Assembly: GCF_000212355.1 (NCBI RefSeq)
Contig: NC_015496.1
Location: forward strand, 372,001 to 436,000
Reading direction: 5' to 3'
DNA from: Dokdonia sp. 4H-3-7-5
Lineage (GTDB): Bacteria > Bacteroidota > Bacteroidia > Flavobacteriales > Flavobacteriaceae
Length of the DNA: 64,000 nt
The notes beneath the pieces were generated by a model, which saw only the letters and a program-made list of their open reading frames with translations, had not been told where the DNA came from and did no database searches. The translations under genes were made by a program, and so were the position numbers. This document shows positions 47,520 through 56,100 of the stretch, piece by piece (the stretch's first letter is position 1; each line of letters begins with the position of its first letter).

Positions 47520-48532
47520 ATGTCTGGATTTCGTCGCAAAGAAGAAGGACTAATACCGTATTTCTCCTTAAAAATTTTTGAGAAATAACTTCGACTAGAC
47601 AACCCAAGTGCATATACTACCTCTGAAACATTTTTATCCTCTGAGGTGAGCATAGTCAGTGCTCTTTTAAGTCTAAACTCCTTGATATAATCATTTACAG
47701 TCATACCGTAATTGCGTTTGAAGCCATCTTGCAGTCTGTAAGTTTCGATACCCACAACTTCTGCAATTTCTGGAATAGTTACGAGCTCAGAAATATGCTT
47801 TTCTATATACTGAACAGCTGCTGCAATGTTATCTAAATCTGATAATCTAAGTGTGGTACGCTTATTACCTTCAAGAGAATCTTCCTTAAATAATTTAAGC
47901 ATCAACGAGGTACACTCTAATGCCTTTGCTCCAAGATAATTTGTTCTCACTAGACCTTGATCATCGTTAGTCAAGATATCGTCTATAATATCTGAAATTT
48001 GCAAACTATAGTATCCTTTATAGCAAACTTGAGTGAGAGCGTTAACATCTGCAAATAGTGGATAATACACTTCATCTACCTTTGATAAGTCGTAAGAAAG
48101 CTGCTCTTGAAATTTCGCCTTGTTGATTTCCAAATAGCAAACAATTGCCGGCTTTTCTTTTTTTATAATATAGACTTGATCTTCATTATATCTAGGCGCT
48201 GCAATAAGATGCTCTGCTCTTCTAATGGCCATTTCTTCAGAATCTCTAGAAAATTTGTGACCTACCTCCCCTTTCATGCAATAAATGAAACGCAGGGAAT
48301 TCATCCCATTATTCTCAAAATAAAGTTCGGTATCGTCTATCATATCACCATTAATGATGTGAAGACCGATACCGTTAGGAAAATTAATACCTTTTATGAA
48401 ACCTTTACCCAAATGTGTTGGAATTTGCATTGCAAATTCACCAAAATTATTTGTGAAATTAACTCCAAAGGCCTTTGCAATTTCAGGTACGAAGTCGTCT
48501 ACTTGTTCAATTCTTAGTCTGTATGATTTCAT
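47516..48532 (-). CDS. AraC-family transcriptional regulator
   Basis: The protein has 338 residues. The C-terminal AraC/XylS double helix-turn-helix (about 235-335) reads IPEIAEVVGIETYRLQDGFKRNYGMTVNDYIKEFRLKRALTMLTSEDKNVSEVVYALGLSSRSYFSKIFKEKYGISPSSLRR. The N-terminal half is a cupin-like region that I cannot assign to a ligand. The gene is convergent with the ABM gene (4-base overlap) and lies directly downstream of the heme oxygenase gene on the same strand. A regulatory link to that gene is possible but not shown. Confidence 0.88.
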   Translation of the reverse strand: MKSYRLRIEQVDDFVPEIAKAFGVNFTNNFGEFAMQIPTHLGKGFIKGINFPNGIGLHIINGDMIDDTELYFENNGMNSLRFIYCMKGEVGHKFSRDSEEMAIRRAEHLIAAPRYNEDQVYIIKKEKPAIVCYLEINKAKFQEQLSYDLSKVDEVYYPLFADVNALTQVCYKGYYSLQISDIIDDILTNDDQGLVRTNYLGAKALECTSLMLKLFKEDSLEGNKRTTLRLSDLDNIAAAVQYIEKHISELVTIPEIAEVVGIETYRLQDGFKRNYGMTVNDYIKEFRLKRALTMLTSEDKNVSEVVYALGLSSRSYFSKIFKEKYGISPSSLRRNPDI

Positions 48533-48636
48533 GTATTTACTTATTGACCATGAAGTTCAGGAATATTTACTTATAAAAAATGAATCATGCCACTTTTAAC
48601 CATGCTTTAACCAGAATGTATAATTATATGTGAATG

Positions 48637-49212
48637 CTAGATAAGCTCTTTTTTGTAGGCCTTCTTAAACAATTTGAAAGTAGCTTTTGCGCTTTTAACT
48701 GCGGTTTTAATTTCTTCATAGCTAAAGTCTAAAGAATTTACAGCCTCTTTGAACACGTTCCATCTCAACAAACCATCATTAACATTTCCATTAAAAAAAT
48801 GATGATGCTCAATATGTGATAAATTACTACAAGACTTAAGCTTTTTGCTCATCATAATTCCGCCTATCATAGACCCTTCTATGACGTACAACTTACCTAC
48901 TAAAGTTGCCTCATCTCTAGCTCCAGTGATACGCATAGGCTCTGGCAGCGGTAAACTTGAAAAAGCTGTAATATCTTTGGCAAGCGCATTTGTTTTTTCA
49001 TAACCTGCAAAAGGTTTCAGTCCTAGTGGCAACATCTCATAACGACCATTTATAAAATCTTCTACAGCTTTGTATACTTTAAAATTATGACGTAGTAATG
49101 ATTCATATTGATCTTGATCAATAGAACCATCCATAATATAATTAGTTAAATTATTCTTTTCTACCGTATCGTGAATAGACGACGTTCCATTTTTGAGTGC
49201 TTCTAAAATCAT
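48637..49212 (-). CDS. Biliverdin-producing heme oxygenase
   Basis: The protein has 191 residues, all helical. The proximal heme ligand is His14 in SSIHDTVEKNNL. GKLYVIEGSMIGGIMMSKKL matches the distal-helix motif YVLEGS-x-LGG of bacterial (BphO-type) heme oxygenases. It opens heme to biliverdin, iron and CO. A bacteriophytochrome lies less than 2 kb upstream on the same strand and needs biliverdin as chromophore, which supports this function. It lies downstream of the DUF3467 gene by about 106 bases. Confidence 0.85.
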   Translation of the reverse strand: MILEALKNGTSSIHDTVEKNNLTNYIMDGSIDQDQYESLLRHNFKVYKAVEDFINGRYEMLPLGLKPFAGYEKTNALAKDITAFSSLPLPEPMRITGARDEATLVGKLYVIEGSMIGGIMMSKKLKSCSNLSHIEHHHFFNGNVNDGLLRWNVFKEAVNSLDFSYEEIKTAVKSAKATFKLFKKAYKKELI

Positions 49213-49318
49213 AGGGATGTTTTTATAAGTAAACTATTCATATGTAATATTACCTTGCGTTTATGTAGAGCTAATTAATTATGGATCAGCTCATCACAAA
49301 CTATACCAATAAATAAAA

Positions 49319-49639
49319 TTAAGCTTGACCAGTTGGTCCAAAATTTAATGGAACAGGTTGTCTTTCATAATCCTTTATTACACCATGTGCATTTTCAAAG
49401 CGTTTTACATTTTCGGCTAATGCCTTTGCAAGTCTCTTAGCATGTTGCGGCGTTAATATGATACGGCTCTTTACCTTGCTCTTAGGCGTACCGGGCATAA
49501 TATTTACAAAGTCTACTACGAATTCTGAAACAGAATGATTGATAATAGCCAGATTTGAATAAGTGCCTTGTGCAACTGCCTCATCTAGTTCAATATTAAT
49601 TTGTTGTTGGTTTTTTTGAGTCTTTTTATCTTCAGCCAT
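49319..49639 (-). CDS. DUF3467 protein
   Basis: The protein has 106 residues. INIELDEAVAQGTYSNLAIINHSVSEFVVDFVNIMPGTPKSKVKSRIILTPQHAKRLAKALAENVKRFE is the DUF3467 domain, preceded by a Lys/Gln-rich N-terminus. In many Bacteroidota this gene follows rpoC directly. Here the light-signalling module (49.9-56.7 kb) separates them. Function is unknown. Confidence 0.88.
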   Translation of the reverse strand: MAEDKKTQKNQQQINIELDEAVAQGTYSNLAIINHSVSEFVVDFVNIMPGTPKSKVKSRIILTPQHAKRLAKALAENVKRFENAHGVIKDYERQPVPLNFGPTGQA

Positions 49640-49948
49640 GTGGGCGAGTATTGTAACGAGAGTAACACTCTCAATTTGATTGATTTAGTCTTTTTAATTT
49701 GATCTATAAAGAAGTCTGGAAAGGTAAGAATTGCCTTTCTTTCACGAAAGCGTAAATCCTCATCTCAATGTTAGATATTCGTTAATAAATGCTTAATATT
49801 TCCATAAAAATTAAGTTTTATGAAATAAAAAACCTGCTCAGTGGTTCTGAACAGGTTTTAAACATATATCATATTTTGTTTATTGTATACTTTTAAATCA
49901 TAGCAAGTCTAAAATTTTATAAACTGCTTATATAAATAATTTATAACA
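49640..49948. other. Intergenic region with decayed palindrome and terminator
   Basis: Between the response regulator and DUF3467 lie the terminator at 49829-49859 and a decayed palindrome (TCTTTCACGAAAGCGT, 49738-49753). No ORF was seen. The same two elements, with the same spacing of about 75 bases, occur after rpoC. Confidence 0.7.
49829..49859. terminator. Terminator after phytochrome operon
   Basis: AAAACCTGCTCAG and CTGAACAGGTTTT form a stem about 90 bases past the last response-regulator stop, followed by TAAACAT. It is homologous to the rpoC terminator at 57289, with a compensated T-A to C-G change in the stem. Confidence 0.8.
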
Positions 49949-50494
49949 TCATAATGAGTTTTTTATTTTTTCTAGATGCTCTCTTATTTTAGCTATTCGA
50001 TCTTGATGAGAGATATTTTCTCTATTAATATCCTCCATATACTCCTTTATATCATTTACAAGATCTGTGCTCTGCTTAATACGATTTCTAGTGTTTTGAA
50101 CAATAACAGGTCTGTTTTTGATTTTATCTATATATGGAGCTAGCTTAGAAGCAAGTACATTCATGTGTTTTTTTAAAATAAAGCCATCTGCACCGTTTAA
50201 AATGGTCTCTGCTGCCAGTTCTTCATCTTGAAGAGTGCCTGTAACAAACAAGAAGGTGGCAGTAGGAGATTTACTTCTAGCAACTTCTAGTACTTCCATC
50301 CCAGAGCACGTAGGTAAATTATAATCTGAAATTATCATTTGCGGATTAAAAGTCTTTATAGCAACCTCTAAATCTGCTAGATTATCAACAACCTGCACTT
50401 TATATGCTTTATCTAACTTGTGAATTTGCCTTGTAATAAGGGCAGCATCTGAGTCTGTATCTTCTACAAGTAGTATATGTACTTCTGTTGACAT
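49949..50494 (-). CDS. Response regulator with C-terminal helical extension
   Basis: The protein has 181 residues. The receiver domain (1-125) has the acid pocket Glu11-Asp12, phospho-acceptor Asp57 in IISDYNLPTCSG, the switch Thr in FVTGT and Lys in FILKKH. A basic, heptad-like helix follows (about 130-181, RIKQSTDLVNDIKEYMEDINRENISHQDRIAKIREHLEKIKNSL). No DNA-binding domain is present. It starts 2 bases after the preceding regulator's stop and should receive phosphate from the phytochrome or the CheB/CheR hybrid kinase. Confidence 0.9.
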   Translation of the reverse strand: MSTEVHILLVEDTDSDAALITRQIHKLDKAYKVQVVDNLADLEVAIKTFNPQMIISDYNLPTCSGMEVLEVARSKSPTATFLFVTGTLQDEELAAETILNGADGFILKKHMNVLASKLAPYIDKIKNRPVIVQNTRNRIKQSTDLVNDIKEYMEDINRENISHQDRIAKIREHLEKIKNSL

Positions 50495-50496
50495 AG

Positions 50497-50904
50497 TTAT
50501 TTATTTAATGTTAACCAATATTTGGCGACAATAGGAATTCGCTCCTTTAACTCGGCATAATTTTTAGGCTTTTCTAGGTAGCTATTTGCTCCATTGAGAT
50601 AAGCCTTATCCTTATCACTTATTTGATCTGATGAACTCATCATAACGATAGGTGCATATTTAAATAGCTCTATTTTTCTTATTTCCTTTAATAAGTCTAA
50701 GCCATTTAATCTAGGCATTTTTATATCTAACAATATAAGATCTGGTATGCGACTCACATCATCATAAGCCTTAAACCATGATAGAGCTTCTAAGGAATCA
50801 TCTATAAAACGAACTTCAACAAGGGGCATTTCTTTATCAAAAATACGACTCATTAATGCACTGTCTGTGGCATTATCTTCTACGGATACTATAAGTCCCT
50901 TCAT
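50497..50904 (-). CDS. Single-domain response regulator (Rcp1/BphR-like)
   Basis: The protein has 135 residues and is a lone receiver: Glu9-Asp10, phospho-acceptor Asp60 in LILLDIKMPRLNG, VMMSSS and the Lys in YLEKPKNY. Stand-alone receivers of this type accompany cyanobacterial and bacterial phytochromes. Its ATG overlaps the bacteriophytochrome stop codon, so the two are translated together. Confidence 0.92.
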   Translation of the reverse strand: MKGLIVSVEDNATDSALMSRIFDKEMPLVEVRFIDDSLEALSWFKAYDDVSRIPDLILLDIKMPRLNGLDLLKEIRKIELFKYAPIVMMSSSDQISDKDKAYLNGANSYLEKPKNYAELKERIPIVAKYWLTLNK

Positions 50905-53111
50905 TATCTAGTGGGTAGTTGAAAATAAAATGTGGCTCCTTCATCTATCTTACCTTCTGCCCAGATGCGACCTTGGTGTTTATCTATAACACGTTGAGAG
51001 ATAGCAAGACCTATCCCAGAACCTTCAAACTCATCCTTTACAAGTCTATTAAAAACTCCAAAGATTTTTTCGTTATACTTATTGTTGAAACCTATGCCAT
51101 TATCCTTTACATAGTAAACCGAAGGAGACTCACTACTATCAAAACCTACTTCTATAATAGGCTTTTCTACCATTTGAGAATACTTAAGAGCATTACCTAG
51201 AAGATTATTAAGCAATTGAAAAACCATACCTCGATCTCCAAAGGCATCAGGTAATTCTGGGTCAATAATAAATTGTGCGTCTTTGTACTTCATATCTACT
51301 TGCAAAAATGCAACTACCTCTTCTACTAAGTCTTTCATAGAAAAGACTCCCATAGCTATCTGGTTTTTACCTATTCCAGAAAATGCAAGGATATCATCTA
51401 TAAGCGTATTCATTTTGCTTGTAGAATCGATGATTGTCTGAATGGCTTTTTGACCGTATTCATCCAGCGTTTCAAAGTAATCTTCTTTAATTATTTGTGC
51501 AAAACCATCAATACCACGCAAAGGAGACCTCAAATCATGAGAAACACTGTAGCTAAAAGATTCTAACTCTTTATAAGCTTCTTTAAGTTTATCGTTAAGA
51601 AGTTTTACCTCTTGATACCTACTTATAATAATATTTGAAATACTAGTTTTGAGTGCTTGAGCAGAAGCTATTTCATAATCTTTCCAAGGAAGCGATGTAT
51701 TTACTTGCTCTTTATTCCATTTTTCAAAAGATTTCCTAGGGCTTAGTTTTTGCGCCTTTTCTTCCATCGCTTTTTCTGGATTTCCTCCCCAGGATATAAC
51801 TTGTTTAAGTTCTGGTTTAAACCAGAGAAGACAATCCTTTTCTCCTTTTGCAATAAAAACACAAAGTAATCCCGAGCCTATTTTGGCGAAAGCCGCCCCC
51901 TTATCATACTCTTCTGCAATATTTTGAGTGGTATATATATCGCCCATCTGCGTGTCATATATCCAGTCTATTAAGGCTATAATTTCTTCATTACTGGGAG
52001 TCTCTCCTACAGTGGACACATTATTTTCTAAAAATACTGCTCCACCCGTAGCTTCTGTAATAGTGAGCATTGATGTAGACTTCTGTGTCAAACCATTTGC
52101 CACGTCCCATCCATCACTCATTTGCTCTACAAGGCTAGCTCGTATAGCAGAAGTTGCGTTAATACGGCTGAGCACTTCATTTGACGCTCTTAATGTGAGC
52201 TGCGTAGAAAATACCTGAGTTAAAAACTTAACCGTTTGTCTTTGATAATAGTTTACAAACTTAGGACTATAATGATGACACGCTATTAAACCCCATAATT
52301 CTCCATCACTCACGATTGCTGCCGTGAGTGTTGCTCCGACTTTCATATTCTCCAAATACTCTATATGTATAGGAGACGATGCTCGAGACTCACAAAGACC
52401 TAAATCTACTGGCTCATCTTCTGCACTAGGCTTTGCATAAACGGGAACCGTCTGTGATGCAACATCTGCAATGATACGCACGCCTTGTTTTAAAAACAGT
52501 TTACGTGCTTGCTGTGGTATATCTGTCGCTGGGTAATGCATTCCTATCCAGCTATCAAGGTGCTCTTCACGAGCCTCAGATATAATCTTACCGTTCCAGT
52601 TTTCGTCAAATTTGTATATCATTACACGATCATATGCAGTAAAACCCTTAATGAGTCTTGCTGTTTTATCGCACATTGCAGAGACAGAAACAGCCTCACT
52701 TAAATCTGATATAATTTCAGATAACTGGCGTTGCATGTATTGAGCACTTTCTTGCTGTTGTATGAGCTCTAATTCTATATATACTAATTGATTGTTGTGG
52801 TGAGCGACTACTACATAACGTTTATCATCAATTGTTACTTCTAGAGAGGTCTTATTTTTACTTTTTATATATGTTTCTATAAGTGTACCATTTTGTCCCA
52901 ACACATCTTCAAGACGCTTAGAATAAAACTCTTCACGCTTTCGCGAAAGCGTAGAAATCACATTTTCAGATATGTGTGATATCTCAAAAGATGAGCTATC
53001 TATCACAAAAAGCATCGCATGAGATTGTATACGACCTATGAGATGTATAGGTTCTTTATCACAATTAGTTAGGTCAATCTTTTTTGGATATAAAGCAGAT
53101 GGACTCCCCAT
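50904..53111 (-). CDS. bphP: Bacteriophytochrome histidine kinase
   Basis: The protein has 735 residues. The order is PAS (about 14-115), GAF (135-310), PHY (310-490), HisKA (515-580) and HATPase (625-733). Cys17 in LTNCDKEPIHLIGRIQSHA is the N-terminal Cys that binds biliverdin; the usual IQPHG is IQSHA here. The GAF domain has PATDIP (Asp197), SPIHIEYLENMKVGATLTAAIV and WGLIACHHYSPK, with the chromophore-contacting His. His525 in SVSHDLRSPL is the phospho-acceptor; NLLGNALKYS, VKDNGIGF and GSGIGLAIS complete the kinase. It senses red/far-red light in the cytosol. It ends overlapping a response regulator and starts 8 bases after the CheB/CheR hybrid. Confidence 0.95.
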   Translation of the reverse strand: MGSPSALYPKKIDLTNCDKEPIHLIGRIQSHAMLFVIDSSSFEISHISENVISTLSRKREEFYSKRLEDVLGQNGTLIETYIKSKNKTSLEVTIDDKRYVVVAHHNNQLVYIELELIQQQESAQYMQRQLSEIISDLSEAVSVSAMCDKTARLIKGFTAYDRVMIYKFDENWNGKIISEAREEHLDSWIGMHYPATDIPQQARKLFLKQGVRIIADVASQTVPVYAKPSAEDEPVDLGLCESRASSPIHIEYLENMKVGATLTAAIVSDGELWGLIACHHYSPKFVNYYQRQTVKFLTQVFSTQLTLRASNEVLSRINATSAIRASLVEQMSDGWDVANGLTQKSTSMLTITEATGGAVFLENNVSTVGETPSNEEIIALIDWIYDTQMGDIYTTQNIAEEYDKGAAFAKIGSGLLCVFIAKGEKDCLLWFKPELKQVISWGGNPEKAMEEKAQKLSPRKSFEKWNKEQVNTSLPWKDYEIASAQALKTSISNIIISRYQEVKLLNDKLKEAYKELESFSYSVSHDLRSPLRGIDGFAQIIKEDYFETLDEYGQKAIQTIIDSTSKMNTLIDDILAFSGIGKNQIAMGVFSMKDLVEEVVAFLQVDMKYKDAQFIIDPELPDAFGDRGMVFQLLNNLLGNALKYSQMVEKPIIEVGFDSSESPSVYYVKDNGIGFNNKYNEKIFGVFNRLVKDEFEGSGIGLAISQRVIDKHQGRIWAEGKIDEGATFYFQLPTR
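52935..52952. repeat. Iterated palindrome copy 15 (in CDS)
   Basis: Perfect ACGCTTTCGCGAAAGCGT in the PAS domain of the phytochrome, read in the third frame as L-S-R-K-R. Confidence 0.95.
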
Positions 53112-53118
53112 AGTTTAC

Positions 53119-56100
53119 TTATTTTTTAATTTTGAAATAAAATGTACTACCTACATTTAACTGAGAGTCCACCCATATTGAGCCATCGTGAAGTTTTACA
53201 ATTTTCTCACAGTGTGCAAGACCGACACCAGTACCTTCATATTTATGCTGGGTGGATGCACGACCAAAAATTTTAAAAACCTGGTCAAGATCTTCTTCGG
53301 CTATACCTATACCATTGTCATTGATCACAAAGGTCCAGTACCCTTCATCTTCAAAAGATGAAATACGCACTATAGGACTTACATCTGGCTTTGAATATTT
53401 GAGTGAGTTACCTATTAAGTTCTGGAACAATAACCTCAACTCCGTATTATAAGCCTGGATAGTAGGCATTTTACTAAGATGTATTTTACCACCACACTCT
53501 CTCAGTCTTTTGCCGAGATCATACTTTACAATCTCTAGTAGTTCTTGAACATTTACTTCCGTACGCTCTAGTTCTTGCCCTATGCGGCTATGCTCTAGAA
53601 GTCCTTTGATTTGGTTTGCCATTCTACCTGCTGCACCATAGATGTAACCCAAGTATTCGGCAGCCTTAGGGTCTAGATCATCTCCAAATTTCTTTAGAAT
53701 AACATCACTACTAAAGCGTATCGTACCCAAAGGTTCTTGTAAGTCATGTGAACATATGGATACAAACTGTTCTAGGTCTGTATTAATGCGTTGTAACTCT
53801 TCATTCTTATCATACATTAACTGCTGTGCACGCTGCAAATCTGATATGTTTATTAAGGTAGAACGCGAGTACGAGTTACCTTCTTCTGGAATCACCAGCT
53901 CAGAATTAAGAATAATAGGAATCTCGTTACCTTCTGTATCTATAAGGGTCATTTGCTCACCTTCTATCACTCCAGTTCTTTGAATCTCATCCAAGAGACC
54001 AAGGCCTTTAGCCTTAGAATCGTCTGTGTAGAAATCAAATATACGCCTACCTACAACTTCGCTACGAGAATTTAAGCCAAGCGTCTCGATGAAAATTTTA
54101 TTACATTCTACAATACGTCCTGTAGAAGGATCTACACTAACGTGCATCACAGGATCATTTTCATAAAAATCTTTAAACTTCTGCTGGCTTTCTTTTAATT
54201 TCTTTTGTGAATCCACCGTTTTGGTAATGTCTACAAAGGCGATTACAGATCCTTCTATTTTATTAGTCCCTGTATAGAAAGGAGAAATACGTCGTATATA
54301 AGAGCGTCCACCTTTTTTATCAATTTGTGTTTCATTTACCTCACCTGTACTCATCACTGTTTCAATCTTACTTCTAAGTGACGATTTTCTCCCTGTTCCT
54401 AACTGGGTTAAGAAGTGATCTATAGGTCTCCCTACATCTTGCTTCATTAACTTGAAATGTTCTTGTATGGAAGGTGTAAATTTTCTAATTGTAAGTTGCC
54501 TATCTAGAAAGATTGTAGCTATCTGAGTACTATTAAGAATATTGTCCATATCTGCATTAAGCAATGCGAGATCATCCATTTTTTCAATATGCTCCACATT
54601 TACAGTATGCAATTCTTCATTTACACTCTGCAACTCCTCGTTTGTGCTCTGCAATTCTTCATTTGAGGCAAGCAACTCTTCATTGAGCGTTTGTAATTCT
54701 TCATTACTAGTCTCTGCATCCTCTAGCGCTTTTTTAAGCTCTCCTCTTGTTTCTTCTATCTCGTCTATAAGGTCTTTAATACGCTCGTCTGGAGCTACCG
54801 CAAGATTCATTGTGCCACGAGCTACAGCTGAGTCTGGATTTAATTCCTTTTCAATAAATGTTACTACGTAGTTGCAATCATCTGTGTTATTTTGAAAAAC
54901 AGGTTTTACCAGTACGTTAACAACGGTATCGGCACCTGCCTTTGGGGTAATCACGTCGTTGTAAATAAAGTCTTTTTTAGAACGCTTTGCTTTTCTCGCA
55001 GCCGAGTTTACTGCCGTTTTCAAATTATCAGGAAGCATCTTTAGTAAGTCTAAAGAAAAACCGCTTTCTGGTAATTGTGCATACTTAGAAAAAGAACCTA
55101 AAGCATCTAGTACTTTAAAGTCTGCATCGACATATACACTAGCAGTATCAAATTGAGATAAAAGCACATTGCTTATACTCATTTTAATATCATTGGTAAA
55201 TGTTTCTTTCTTGTGAATTACCGTTTTTTTCTGCTTTCGCGAAAGTAGAAAGTCACTCTTATCTGCATTTGAAGTAAGTAACTCACTATGCAATCTCTCT
55301 GATGGGTGTATATTCTTAAAAATTTTAAGCTTCCCATTGATTGTCTCAAAGGAATTACGCAAGGCAGTAATAGACTCACTAGAACCTAAAAACAAAAATC
55401 CATTAAGTTTCAATGCGTAGTGTAATGTATGCAATACCGCTGTTTGCACCTCTGGCTTTAAGTAAATCAAAAGATTACGGCATGAGACCATATCCATATT
55501 TTTAAATGGAGGGTCTTTTAAAATATCATGATTAGAGAAAATAATTTTCTTTCTAAGATCTTTAGCAACCTTATATTCTTCTCCATCTTTAATAAAGTAC
55601 TTCTGTAATTTACTTGGAGAAACGCTTTGAACAATGGTATTACTAAAAACTCCTTGAGATGCAAGTGCTATGTGCTCTTCAGAAATATCTGTAGCAAATA
55701 TTTTGAGCTTTATATCCTTTTCCTGACGATCTATTTCTTCTTGAAAAAGCAACGCCATTGAATATGCCTCTTCTCCTGTAGAGCAAGCCACATCCCAAAC
55801 TTTTATAGTATCTCCATCCCTTTTATTTCTTACAATACCTGGTATGGTCTCCGCCTCTAGTAAATTCCAAGCATTTGTATCTCTAAAAAATTTTGTGACT
55901 CCTATTAAAAACTCCCTATATAACACAGAAACCTCTTCTGGATGAATTTTAAGATATGCTATATATTGATCAAAACTACCCATTTTAAGGTTTTGCATAC
56001 GCCTTTCTGTTCGTCTCAGAATCGTAGGACGCTTGTAGTAATTGAAATTTATATTTGTATTAGTATGGAGGATATTTAAAATGGAACGCAAACGTTCATT

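Noticed and set aside
54542-54871. Plus-strand Ser/Asn-rich open frame opposite the CheB/CheR hybrid
   Set aside because: It is the antisense of the NEELQ coiled-coil repeats, which explains its periodic Ser/Asn/Cys composition.
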